A stretch of 48,597 nucleotides of DNA from a bacterium (GTDB lineage Bacteria > Bdellovibrionota_B > Oligoflexia > Oligoflexales > CAIYRB01), in NCBI GenBank assembly GCA_900299215.1, contig OMIY01000439.1, positions 1-48,597 on the forward strand. Direction: 5' to 3'. The notes below the pieces were generated by a model. It made no database searches. It saw nothing but the letters and a program-made list of their open reading frames with translations, and was not told where the DNA came from. A program made the position numbers and the translations under genes. Every line of letters starts with the position of its first letter. Positions within the stretch are counted from its first letter, which is position 1. Below are positions 1 to 8,152 of the stretch, one piece after another.

Positions 1-1669
1 CCACCGCCTTTGGTTTTGCCTTTTTGGCCTTAATTTTCGCCGTACGCCAGGTGTTAAGGTCAGGGTCAATTTGCAAGAAATCAGGGGAAAGGAAACTCGC
101 TTCTTTTGTAGGATTGAAGAGTCGCCGTGTTCGCAAAAATCGCTCCCAAGAAGACTCATCCCCAGCAAAAGCCCACCCTGCCCGCTGAAGGGCACTGACC
201 GCTATGCTTAAATCATGATCCGTGTAAAGCGCGGCCTGTATTAGCTCTTCCAAAAATAAGGAGCGGAATCTCACTGACAGCGGCATACGCAGGCCAAGAA
301 TTTCTGGGATCCATATTACGCCATCACAGATGGAGTCGAGTACATCCCGGATCGAGAGCGGTAAATTGGGTTCAGATGAGGAGAACTCCATGATACCGGG
401 AGTGGCATCTAGATGATTTCCCTCAAGTCGAAGAAAGCTATAATCAGCACCTGAATTAGAGCAAACAAGATAGTCGTCTGGCATCCAGCTCAACACTGTT
501 CCAGAAAATCCTAATGGGCGCCCTAAACTCCAAGTTACATTTCTATCCCATAAATATTCGGCAGCGACATTGCCTAGGTTGCGCTCCAGGCGGCCAAATA
601 AAAGATTCAAACCAGTAACTAGATCTCGCTGCTCGGAAGCGACTAAAAGTACATTCTTATTATTTTCAACAAGTCTGGTGATAACCGCAGCGGGCGGTGC
701 AGAATGATTTAAATCGATTGCGATTGGTGCTGATGCGACACGGCGGTCATTAAGAAGCGTCGTGGCTTTGGCGTGACTTGAAACAATTTGCTTCTCTAAC
801 CATGTTGAGTACTGTGAAAGTAAAAGATAACGACTTGCTATGAGACCGATGATGCGTCCAAGGTCGGCGGGTTGACGGAGTTTAGCTCTCTCGCTTACTA
901 GTTGCCAGCAATAGTCCCATGCAGTTGGACCGCTTGCCTTACCAAATTTTTCCTGTTGAGCAACGCTTTCAACCTGCTGATAAGCCATGCGTCTAGATTG
1001 TGCATCGACTGATACAAAGTCGTGCCGAGGTCTTGTACGTCTGTGGGCTCTTATGCCTGACGTTGGGTTTACTTCAAGAAGCTCACTAAAAATGCGGAGT
1101 GCTTGTTCTCTCCAATTTGTCGCATCGGAGCAATAATCAATCAAACCATCGCTCAAAGCATTTTTTGCAAAATTGAGAGGGCTTGCTTGCCATCTTTCTC
1201 GTGTTCTACCGGCGCGCTTGCTTAGAGATTCCAAAAGTCCGCCAGGTGGAAAAACACCAGCCTCTATCTCTGGAAAACCGACTAGAGCTTTAGATTTAAA
1301 CCAATAACGATGATGGCAGGACAGGGCTAATTCCCACGAACTTCCAAAGCAGTTATCAGCGGAGGCATAGATCCAAGGCACAGGTGAGTTTCTAATCAGA
1401 GAAAGAAGCCAACGCCAGGCATCGATCCTGTGGACAAGATCATTGAATAGGCACTCGTATTTAAGCTCATTAATCCAAGATTCCACAGCGTCTTGAGCAG
1501 ATTGAGGTTGTAGTAGTAGGATTCCATGAGTTTGCGGGTTGCTTGACTTATGCAAACTCTCGGCTAAGTGACTTAAATCTTGAATAAATTGACTTGCGCT
1601 TTGTTGGTAAAAACATACATTCTCTGGAAGAGTGATGACAGCTAGCTTTTCATGCGTAACCAGATTCAT
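1..1669 (-). CDS. FadB/FadJ-like enoyl-CoA hydratase fusion with degenerate dehydrogenase part (3' end outside window)
   Basis: The reading frame stays open from an ATG at 1669 to the window edge (about 556 codons, no stop). Residues ~90-180 form a crotonase domain: NSPVPWIYAS, then GSSWELALSCHHR with Glu113, then VGFPEIEAGVFPPGG with Glu134. The two Glu sit where FadB has Glu119 and Glu139, so hydratase chemistry looks possible. Residues ~315-365 line up in spacing with the NAD-binding start of the FadB/FadJ dehydrogenase (ending LLFGRLER), but the GxGxxG loop is absent. The start overlaps the stop of the upstream gene as ATGA, so translation is probably coupled. Likely role is fatty-acyl-CoA turnover in the cytoplasm; loss of dehydrogenase activity is inference. 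The frame is intact, so it is not a plain pseudogene. Confidence 0.6.
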   Translation of the reverse strand, partial: MNLVTHEKLAVITLPENVCFYQQSASQFIQDLSHLAESLHKSSNPQTHGILLLQPQSAQDAVESWINELKYECLFNDLVHRIDAWRWLLSLIRNSPVPWIYASADNCFGSSWELALSCHHRYWFKSKALVGFPEIEAGVFPPGGLLESLSKRAGRTRERWQASPLNFAKNALSDGLIDYCSDATNWREQALRIFSELLEVNPTSGIRAHRRTRPRHDFVSVDAQSRRMAYQQVESVAQQEKFGKASGPTAWDYCWQLVSERAKLRQPADLGRIIGLIASRYLLLSQYSTWLEKQIVSSHAKATTLLNDRRVASAPIAIDLNHSAPPAAVITRLVENNKNVLLVASEQRDLVTGLNLLFGRLERNLGNVAAEYLWDRNVTWSLGRPLGFSGTVLSWMPDDYLVCSNSGADYSFLRLEGNHLDATPGIMEFSSSEPNLPLSIRDVLDSICDGVIWIPEILGLRMPLSVRFRSLFLEELIQAALYTDHDLSIAVSALQRAGWAFAGDESSWERFLRTRRLFNPTKEASFLSPDFLQIDPDLNTWRTAKIKAKKAKPKAV

Positions 1670-2781
1670 GTGCTAACCGCCATGATGTGAACGTCTGGGT
1701 AACTGCCAGTGAAAATGGCTACAGCAGGAACCTCTAGGCCCATGCAAAATTCCATCGCAGTTATAACCGGCTGCCAACCGAAGACAGTGTCGGGGTAAGT
1801 TATAGCGCAAGATGAGGCTATTTCGCAGAATGGTTCTGCGACGAAATTGGCGATAACCAGCCATGGGTCTGAGATCACCAGGCGTTTCAAGTCACGGATG
1901 CAGATTCTAAATGTATCTCTAATCCACTGGTCTACGATTTCTCTTAGCTTGTTTCCGGTGTCCAGGTTGATGTCGTCTCCAGGCATCCTTAGAGTCAAAC
2001 ATGCAATGCGGATTTTTCGATGAATTGAACTATCTTTGGCTTGTGATACCGGGTTAATTCGAAGCGCAGCGAGTCCCCAGCCCTCGGGGGTCTCTAACGA
2101 GCTATTTGTTGTGGCGCCTAGCTCGCGATTCGCCAAAATTTGAAGCCGTTTAATTGCCGATCTCCAGCTAAGATCACTTAAATCTAAAAGCAGCGCCTTT
2201 CCTGGCCTTTCTTCGATTACCAACTTTCGCCTCTCGTTGGCTTGGGAGTCAAAGTAGCCTTTGGATTTCAGTAGGGATTCGACCATTGACTTTGCAAGTT
2301 TATTCTCAAGCCGAGGATGTTGAGCGTGGATCACCCGAGCGAATGTGCTATGAGCATCGTGGCGCGGACGATCGCTGTCGCTAATTGCAGCGATAATTTG
2401 TCCATTTTTTTCTTGTGTGATGGCGTGCATGAATTCAGGCAACGATGGTGGGCCGAGTCGAAGATTTTTGATATCAATTAGGTGCCTTTGAATGTCACGC
2501 ACCTCAGTTGCATTCAGCGGCATAAGTAAAGTTGAGTTGTCGACGAATTCAGGTTGTAAAAATTGCATTTGTCGAACTAGCGTAGTCGCGATTTTGAAGT
2601 GATTTATTCGCCTTGGCCGTAGTTCGGCAAATCCACGTTGTACAAAACCGCCACCCATGATTTCTAGGTGCGCAATTGGGTATTTTCGAATTATGAGGTC
2701 TTCAGCGTGGTTGATCGGCATTGGCCATACCGTCGCGTAGTCGAGCGCGTGCCTGTTGAAGCTGATTTCTAAGTTTTTCAT
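1666..2781 (-). CDS. Unrecognised protein in TetR/TPR/FadJ-like operon
   Basis: A 371-residue protein that I do not recognise. It has no signal peptide, no membrane helix and no clear metal or nucleotide motif; it looks soluble and mixed alpha/beta. Its C-terminus is hydrophobic (residues ~325-371, with GWQPVITAMEF and IFTGSYPDVH). It sits directly upstream of the FadJ-like gene with an ATGA overlap, the place where fadI or fadA would sit in a fatty-acid oxidation operon. However, the thiolase active-site Cys region and the NEAFA and GHP motifs are absent, so it is not a recognisable thiolase. The chosen start overlaps the upstream TPR gene by 80 bases; an internal ATG at 2721 would cut that to 20, and neither has a strong ribosome site. 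Confidence 0.6.
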   Translation of the reverse strand: MKNLEISFNRHALDYATVWPMPINHAEDLIIRKYPIAHLEIMGGGFVQRGFAELRPRRINHFKIATTLVRQMQFLQPEFVDNSTLLMPLNATEVRDIQRHLIDIKNLRLGPPSLPEFMHAITQEKNGQIIAAISDSDRPRHDAHSTFARVIHAQHPRLENKLAKSMVESLLKSKGYFDSQANERRKLVIEERPGKALLLDLSDLSWRSAIKRLQILANRELGATTNSSLETPEGWGLAALRINPVSQAKDSSIHRKIRIACLTLRMPGDDINLDTGNKLREIVDQWIRDTFRICIRDLKRLVISDPWLVIANFVAEPFCEIASSCAITYPDTVFGWQPVITAMEFCMGLEVPAVAIFTGSYPDVHIMAVST

Positions 2782-3808
2782 CCTGAGTACAAGTGGATAA
2801 ATTGTTAAGCCATTGGTCTACCGATGCCCACTCTCTTTGCTGTAATTTAACGGCAATAATACCCTCGTAAGCCTCAAGAAATTCCGGCGAAATCTTCGTT
2901 ACTTTGGTAAAGTTCTCAACTGCTTCTTCGACCCGCCCCATCTGTAGACTGAGATTGCCAATTTTGTAGTGAAGAATGCCGCGTGAACGTTCGGAGTCAA
3001 CATTTAGTAGGCATTGTCGAAGAACTTTAAGACATCCCTCCCAATCAGCGAGTCTTTGGTAAGCGTCAAAAGAGATATTTGATGTGTCAAGCGGGCTGTC
3101 AGCACAATGTGCTTCAAGGGCAGCTAATGACTCTGCTGGTTTGTCTAGCTGATAAAGATATATCGCGGCTAGCTCTTGACCCACCCGGAAAATCTCTTGA
3201 GGCTGCCGTACTGCCTGTAGGAGCTTTAAAAGGATTTCGACTACCTGATCCCAATCATTGCTTTGAGTATAGGTTAATTTGAAATATCGCAGTGCCCTTA
3301 CGTTGCTCGGGTCGGTAAGTAGAAGTTTCTCATATGTCGCAACTAGCCGATTTTCGTTATGAGTCTTTTTCTCGTAAAGCATGCACAAGCGTTCTAAACA
3401 AGAAATTCTATCAACCACAGTAGGCAAGTAGTCGCAGATAGCCGAGAGAATTGTTGCTTCCGCGATATAATCCTCAAATTCAATAATTTGTGGGAGAATG
3501 TCTTCACTAAAGCGAAGGTAACCAAGTTTAAGGTCGGCGACCATATTGGCGCAGGATTCAGCTGCGGCGAAAGCATCCTCTAAATAGCGATTTTGGACTC
3601 TCGCCAAGCGAATAAAGTAGGGTTCGCTTTGGCGAGGGTTTTCCGTAATAATCCCATTTAAGAGGCGGAAATATGGTCCCCAGCATTCAAAGCGCTCAAA
3701 TAAGTCGAGGGCTTTTAGTCGTTCGCCTGTATCAATGATGGCCCCACTATCTACCTTTGCAACAAGGCTCCGAATTCGGTCACCCTCTAGCGTCGACTGT
3801 GAGGTCAT
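2702..3808 (-). CDS. TPR-repeat protein
   Basis: A 368-residue soluble helical-repeat protein. Several stretches fit tetratricopeptide spacing, clearest at residues ~285-320 (ILHYKIGNLSLQMGRVEEA, followed by a helix ending KVTKISPEFLEAYEG) and around residues 155-200 (ATYEKLLLTDPSNVRALRYF). There is no signal peptide, so it should act in the cytoplasm as a scaffold or adaptor. It lies 21 bases after the TetR gene and before the unknown and FadJ-like genes, so it is probably the second gene of that operon. Its partner is not deducible. The ATG at 3808 has only a weak upstream purine stretch. Confidence 0.75.
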   Translation of the reverse strand: MTSQSTLEGDRIRSLVAKVDSGAIIDTGERLKALDLFERFECWGPYFRLLNGIITENPRQSEPYFIRLARVQNRYLEDAFAAAESCANMVADLKLGYLRFSEDILPQIIEFEDYIAEATILSAICDYLPTVVDRISCLERLCMLYEKKTHNENRLVATYEKLLLTDPSNVRALRYFKLTYTQSNDWDQVVEILLKLLQAVRQPQEIFRVGQELAAIYLYQLDKPAESLAALEAHCADSPLDTSNISFDAYQRLADWEGCLKVLRQCLLNVDSERSRGILHYKIGNLSLQMGRVEEAVENFTKVTKISPEFLEAYEGIIAVKLQQREWASVDQWLNNLSTCTQDEKLRNQLQQARARLRDGMANADQPR

Positions 3809-3829
3809 AAATTCATCCGCTTATTTGAG

Positions 3830-4426
3830 TTATCTATGCAACAGACCGTCAACCACTAATGACCCTGCTTTTTTTATGATCCTGTCGTAGTCAAAAGAGG
3901 TTTCATCAAAAAGCCACTGTAGGCTGAGACCATCGATAACTGCGATGACGTACGATGCATAATCCTTAGCATCGACTTGTCTAAATGCTCCGGAGGTAAT
4001 TCCCTCGCGAATAACACTGGCAGCTGCTTCCCGAAATTTGTGGTAATGGCGTGCAATGACCTTTTTAACCTCATCTTTCTGATTAATCTGCGTCCAGAAA
4101 TCCATATTGACTTGGTAGTATTCTTTGGTGCTGCGAACGATATCAAAGCAGACCTCGATGAATACCTCCAGTTTGCGTTTACTATCGACGATTGATCCCA
4201 TTTCAGATGCCAATACTTTTTCAATGTCTCCGGCAACTTTATCAAGGACTGACATCATAAGTTCGTCCTTGTTTAGGAAGTAATAGTGGATGATTCCCTT
4301 ACTTACTCCCGCTGTTCTTGCCACATCTTGCATCGAAAAATTGTGGTAACCAAATTTGGTAATGCAATCGACTGTTGCACGGACGATCTGATCTTTGCGT
4401 TCTGCGGCAACGTCCGCTTTGGACAT
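3830..4426 (-). CDS. TetR/AcrR-family transcriptional regulator
   Basis: A 198-residue protein with the classic TetR N-terminus: residues ~10-55 read KDQIVRATVDCITKFGYHNF followed by the helix-turn-helix SMQDVARTAGVSKGIIHYYF and the NKDEL turn. The C-terminal ~140 residues would form the ligand-binding and dimer domain. It is the first gene of a leftward operon ending in a FadJ-like gene and is divergent from an outer-membrane FadL/TraF-like gene. By family habit it probably represses itself, the divergent genes, or both. Acyl-CoA or a lipid-like ligand would fit the neighbours but is a guess. GGAGAG lies just before the ATG. Confidence 0.9.
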   Translation of the reverse strand: MSKADVAAERKDQIVRATVDCITKFGYHNFSMQDVARTAGVSKGIIHYYFLNKDELMMSVLDKVAGDIEKVLASEMGSIVDSKRKLEVFIEVCFDIVRSTKEYYQVNMDFWTQINQKDEVKKVIARHYHKFREAAASVIREGITSGAFRQVDAKDYASYVIAVIDGLSLQWLFDETSFDYDRIIKKAGSLVVDGLLHR

Positions 4427-4644
4427 ATACTCTCCAAGACTCCATGGTCAGTGTCAGAGGTTGAAACATTCTATGGGGAAGCAACTTACCCATAGGTAAT
4501 CACAATAATTTTTCATGTTAACACCGCATACAGTTCGGAGCAATCGCTTGGTAGTAAAATTGAATTCATGTTAACCTTTGGCACAGACATCCAAATTTTA
4601 TTCAAGTTAGGCCCACACTCGGTTACTGCTCGTGGAGAGGTTCT
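4427..4644. promoter_or_regulatory. Divergent control region between TetR operon and outer-membrane operon
   Basis: This 218-base gap must hold the promoters of both divergent operons. It contains an inverted repeat CTATGGG-N11-CCCATAG (4471-4495), 45 bases upstream of the TetR start, and two copies of TTCATGTTAAC (4512-4522 and 4565-4575) whose starts are 53 bases apart, about five helical turns. The repeats are seen directly; their use as TetR or other regulator sites is inference. I could not pick out convincing -35/-10 pairs. Confidence 0.5.
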
Positions 4645-5784
4645 ATGGGTCAGTTGGTCGGCAAAATATTTAAGATCGCCGTATGTACGGGGTTGTTAGC
4701 ATCAACCACATCCGTCTCCGCGAAAGAATTGCGTTGGACTCACTTTGGTGTTCGTCCGATGGCTATGGGCAATGCCTATGTAGCTGTCGCCGACGATTTC
4801 AATGCAATCTTTTACAACCCAGCGGGGCTCGCTAGGTTAAAAAGCTGGTCGGGAGAGCTAATCAATCCAACCGTCACAATTTCATCCAATACGGTGGGTG
4901 CTGCGAGTAGCATAGGAGAATTGCTCTCATCCTCGAGTAGTAAATCTACTGAGGACGAGGTTCTCAGTATTCTCCAGGACAACACTGGACGGCCACAGTA
5001 CATAAACATTTCTGAAACACCGCATCTTATTTTCCCAGGCTTTGGAATTGGCTTGGGCCTCTCGGCTGGCGCAAGCCTAGTGGTCCACCGGGATATTTCG
5101 GCCGATGTTGAAAGCGGAATTCGTGCAGTACTGCCGATTGCCTTCGCAAAGAACTTCTTCGAAGATCGATTGAGTGTCGGTGCAAGTGTCAAGATTGTTG
5201 GGCGCGGAGGCGTAGACCATACGTTCGGAATCAACGATATCAGCGCGTTTACCAATAAATCCAGCGATGGATCCTCGTCGGGGGCGAAATTGGAGGACTT
5301 TGTCGAGGGAGGATATGGTGTTGGCGGAGATGTTGGAGTGCTCTTCACACCAATTAAGACCATGCAACCAACTTTAGGTCTAAGTATTACAGACTTAGGA
5401 GGCACGACTTTTAAAAAGGCGGATGTACTTGGGCAGGCCCTCGGAACGCCGGCCTCAACATTGCCCGCGGTAAATGCAGGGGTCAGCTTAAAGCCTTGGC
5501 AACTCGGTAGTATGTATTTGCTTACCTCGGTAGATGCGCACGCCGTCAATCAGCCAGCGCACTATTCTAAAAAATTCAACCTTGGTGCAGAGTGGGGCTG
5601 GGGCTCAGTCCTTAAAGTTCAAACTGGTTTACACCAGGGTAGCTTGAGTGGGGGGGTTCAACTTGATGTATTCCTACTTACGCTTCGCTTTGTGACCTAT
5701 ACTGAGCAACTCGGCACTATCGCGGGTCAAGATGCAAATTTGCAGGATCGGCGTTATGCATTGCAATTAAAGCTACTCATTTAA
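4645..5784 (+). CDS. Outer-membrane beta-barrel protein, FadL/TraF_2-like
   Basis: A 379-residue exported protein with a signal peptide (about residues 1-27, ending SVSAKE). The mature start, VRPMAMGNAYVAVADDFNA followed by IFYNPAGLARL, is the signature of the OmpP1/FadL and TraF_2/PorV-type families, in which the N-terminal region plugs or lines an outer-membrane barrel. The rest is rich in alternating short beta strands (for example FGIGLGLSAGASLVVHRD). FadL relatives carry hydrophobic molecules across the outer membrane; TraF_2 and PorV relatives have other roles, so the substrate is open. GGAGAGG precedes the ATG. It is the first of three rightward genes. Confidence 0.75.
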   Translation: MGQLVGKIFKIAVCTGLLASTTSVSAKELRWTHFGVRPMAMGNAYVAVADDFNAIFYNPAGLARLKSWSGELINPTVTISSNTVGAASSIGELLSSSSSKSTEDEVLSILQDNTGRPQYINISETPHLIFPGFGIGLGLSAGASLVVHRDISADVESGIRAVLPIAFAKNFFEDRLSVGASVKIVGRGGVDHTFGINDISAFTNKSSDGSSSGAKLEDFVEGGYGVGGDVGVLFTPIKTMQPTLGLSITDLGGTTFKKADVLGQALGTPASTLPAVNAGVSLKPWQLGSMYLLTSVDAHAVNQPAHYSKKFNLGAEWGWGSVLKVQTGLHQGSLSGGVQLDVFLLTLRFVTYTEQLGTIAGQDANLQDRRYALQLKLLI

Positions 5785-5800
5785 TCGTTGGAGACCTTTT

Positions 5801-6526
5801 ATGCGGAAGGCGTCCACGCTGTTCCAGGTTCTTGGATTGGGTTTAGGAATGATTGCAAGCTCTGCCTCTGGCAAGGGCCTTGAGGAGTTGGCGGATAAAA
5901 ATCCTGAGACGGCTCCCCCCGACCCTGTTGAGGCAGAATCCGAAACTGACGCCTCAAAAAATCAACCCACCAGTGAGGCCACTGAGTCTGAGGGGGAAAC
6001 TACCACCGTAAAGCCAAGTGCTGCATCCAGCGCACTAAAAGGAAAGGCTTTTCTGTTCACAAGTCTAGGGTGGGTAAGAGCCAGTCAATCTGGCGGAAAC
6101 TGGTCGTCAAGTGGGTTTACGGATTTTGGCTTTGCCTACCAGTTGGCTAGCATCTCTACCTCAACCAATTTAAGTGCGACTTACCGCTATAATCCTGTTG
6201 CCGTTACTGGCACGGTAAATAATCATAGTTATCGCGGTGTATGGGAGATGCACAACTTAGGTGCATTGGTCCGATATTCACTGACAAAGCGAATGAGCGC
6301 AGTTGGGATTGGTGAGTTAGGCTATCTAAGGTCCCATCTTAGTCCGACAGATGGCCTCACACCGGAAAGTAAAGCAGTTAAACATGGATTGACTCTCAAT
6401 GTCGGTGGAGGCGGTGACTATAAAGTCAATGAAACCGGCGAGTTCACTGTGGGTCCAAGGCTTTATCTTTCGCTAGGTACGTCGACTCAAGTACAATTTG
6501 GCATCACTGTGGGCTTTGGCTTTTAG
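5801..6526 (+). CDS. Small outer-membrane beta-barrel protein
   Basis: A 241-residue exported protein. After a signal peptide (residues ~1-24) comes an acidic, low-complexity linker (~25-75, rich in E, T, S and P). A beta-strand-rich domain of about 160 residues follows and ends in an aromatic residue (VQFGITVGFGF), the usual barrel signal for BAM insertion. It has some flavour of OmpW-like or autotransporter-barrel small porins, but no family is clear. GGAGA lies six bases before the ATG, and only 16 bases separate it from the FadL/TraF-like gene, so they are likely co-transcribed. The linker may reach into the periplasm. Confidence 0.65.
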   Translation: MRKASTLFQVLGLGLGMIASSASGKGLEELADKNPETAPPDPVEAESETDASKNQPTSEATESEGETTTVKPSAASSALKGKAFLFTSLGWVRASQSGGNWSSSGFTDFGFAYQLASISTSTNLSATYRYNPVAVTGTVNNHSYRGVWEMHNLGALVRYSLTKRMSAVGIGELGYLRSHLSPTDGLTPESKAVKHGLTLNVGGGGDYKVNETGEFTVGPRLYLSLGTSTQVQFGITVGFGF

Positions 6527-6607
6527 TATGGTGAATCTGGCTCGGCAGGTCATCTCAATCGTGATAGAAATGCCTTCATGGGCTCTAGCTTTAGTCAAAT
6601 TAACCTC

Positions 6608-8152
6608 ATGAAATTGACATCGAATCTTATTGTGGGATTCGTATTACTATGTGCGTTTGGGTGCGAACGACGCCCCAATGTAGGCATGCTTTTTGTGAAG
6701 GCAGCCGATCCCGATGGAAATTTTGAGATCTATCGCATAGCGCATGAAACTCCATTGCAATTTGTCTCGGAGGAAGTCGGCAGGTTCAACGAGGACATTG
6801 CATTAACGCCAGGCAGTTATCTCGTTCTTGCCGATTGCTCAAGCGAGACAGTAATCATTTATCCCGACCAGCGGGCAGTTCTAACAGCGCACAGTGCCAG
6901 ATTTTTGCCACCGCATCCACCCTCGGATCGTGATAGTTTTTCAATCCAGTGCAGTCGGTCAGATAAGACTAAATCGCGCCAATTAATTGCAGGCCGATAC
7001 GATCTAAACATCATTGGTACCAAGCAGGACCTGTTAGTGGGTATGGTTCCGCTTCAAGTTGACTTCAGTCAAAATGTAGACGGTTCGGTTCCAGATGAAA
7101 TTGTGTATCACTTATCAGCGCTACAAGTTGCTGATTTTGAGGGTAACCGTCAGGAGCTATCTTACTTTATCTCTCCTTTAGATGAGCGCATTTCTGCAAC
7201 TAAATACCAACAGTTTGGGAACTGGGAGTTTTTGTTAAAGGGTCGTTACCTAGTAGAAGTCAATGGTACAAAGATGCAGGTGGACTTGAAAGAGGGCGAA
7301 GAGCGTCAAATAAGGCCCGCACTTTTGCAGGTTAAGACATCTCCAGCTGTCGATCTGGAGCAGCCTGCAAAAATTAAAGGCAGTCCCTGGTTGGTGGCGA
7401 TAAATGGCGGTCATTGGTTAAATTTCAACGAGACTTATCCGGTGCTTCCTGGGATTGCCACGCTGGCAATCAGCGGGTCTAGCCGATCAGTAGAAGTAAG
7501 TCTTGCCGAAGGGGAGCGCCGTGATCTGGAGACTCGCAGTATTACCGTAAAAAGCGGCTGCGATCGCAGTGACCTAAATGCAGCAGTTACTTGTTTAGGT
7601 GATCGTGGCGTTTCACTATATGCTCCCGATGAGCCCTATCCTTTTATGGAAAGCGTGTCTGACATTCCAATATTGTTTATCGACCAAGCAACACCTGTTT
7701 TGGTGGGTGTAGACGGGTCTAGAGATATACTTTATGAGGTTCCAGCAAGTGTCCGAGATAAGTCTTTAACGCTCGGGTATCTCAAGCTTAATCCAATCCC
7801 GAGTCATCGCCCGAGTCAAATTACAGATCTTGTGCGAGTTGACGTTACAGCCCCCCCGTTATCTGGCCATTCCTTGGATGTGAACCTTGAGAAGCCATCC
7901 GTGATGCCATTGGTAGTTGGAACTTACCGACTTGATCACTTTGTTACTTTAACGGTTGGCGAGAACAGCACAAGGCAGAGTACTTCGAAGCAGTTCCAGA
8001 TTGAGGCCGGAAAGACAATCGAGGCGGAATTTCCTGTCTATGTATCTGAAAAGAAATATGCAACGTACAAAAAGAAACAATTACAGCAGCAAGACACTAG
8101 GTCGATTGAAGCTCAATCAACAAAAAACATGTTTAAGCTTCGCTCGATATAG
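6608..8152 (+). CDS. Large lipoprotein of unknown function
   Basis: The ATG at 6608 gives a lipoprotein-type signal (MKLTSNLIVGFVLLCAFGC, lipobox Cys19). An ATG ten codons upstream at 6578 is possible, but neither has a good ribosome site. The mature part (~495 residues) is beta-rich with repeated short segments of the kind PGSYLVLADC, AGRYDLNIIG, KGRYLVEVNG and VGTYRLDHFV. These look like carboxypeptidase-regulatory or Ig-like beta-sandwich repeats, about four to five copies. Six Cys occur in the mature chain. It is the last gene after two barrel proteins, so it may form part of the same envelope assembly. Its end overlaps recN by 20 bases. Confidence 0.7.
   Translation: MKLTSNLIVGFVLLCAFGCERRPNVGMLFVKAADPDGNFEIYRIAHETPLQFVSEEVGRFNEDIALTPGSYLVLADCSSETVIIYPDQRAVLTAHSARFLPPHPPSDRDSFSIQCSRSDKTKSRQLIAGRYDLNIIGTKQDLLVGMVPLQVDFSQNVDGSVPDEIVYHLSALQVADFEGNRQELSYFISPLDERISATKYQQFGNWEFLLKGRYLVEVNGTKMQVDLKEGEERQIRPALLQVKTSPAVDLEQPAKIKGSPWLVAINGGHWLNFNETYPVLPGIATLAISGSSRSVEVSLAEGERRDLETRSITVKSGCDRSDLNAAVTCLGDRGVSLYAPDEPYPFMESVSDIPILFIDQATPVLVGVDGSRDILYEVPASVRDKSLTLGYLKLNPIPSHRPSQITDLVRVDVTAPPLSGHSLDVNLEKPSVMPLVVGTYRLDHFVTLTVGENSTRQSTSKQFQIEAGKTIEAEFPVYVSEKKYATYKKKQLQQQDTRSIEAQSTKNMFKLRSI

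Noticed and set aside
2800-2812. Single DnaA-box-like sequence on the minus strand
   Set aside because: One imperfect copy (TTATCCACT) inside a gene; no cluster, so no sign of an origin.
4577-4595. TGGCACAGACATCCA resembles a sigma-54 promoter before the FadL/TraF-like gene
   Set aside because: The -24 element fits, but the -12 GC is missing (TCCA), so it does not meet the consensus.
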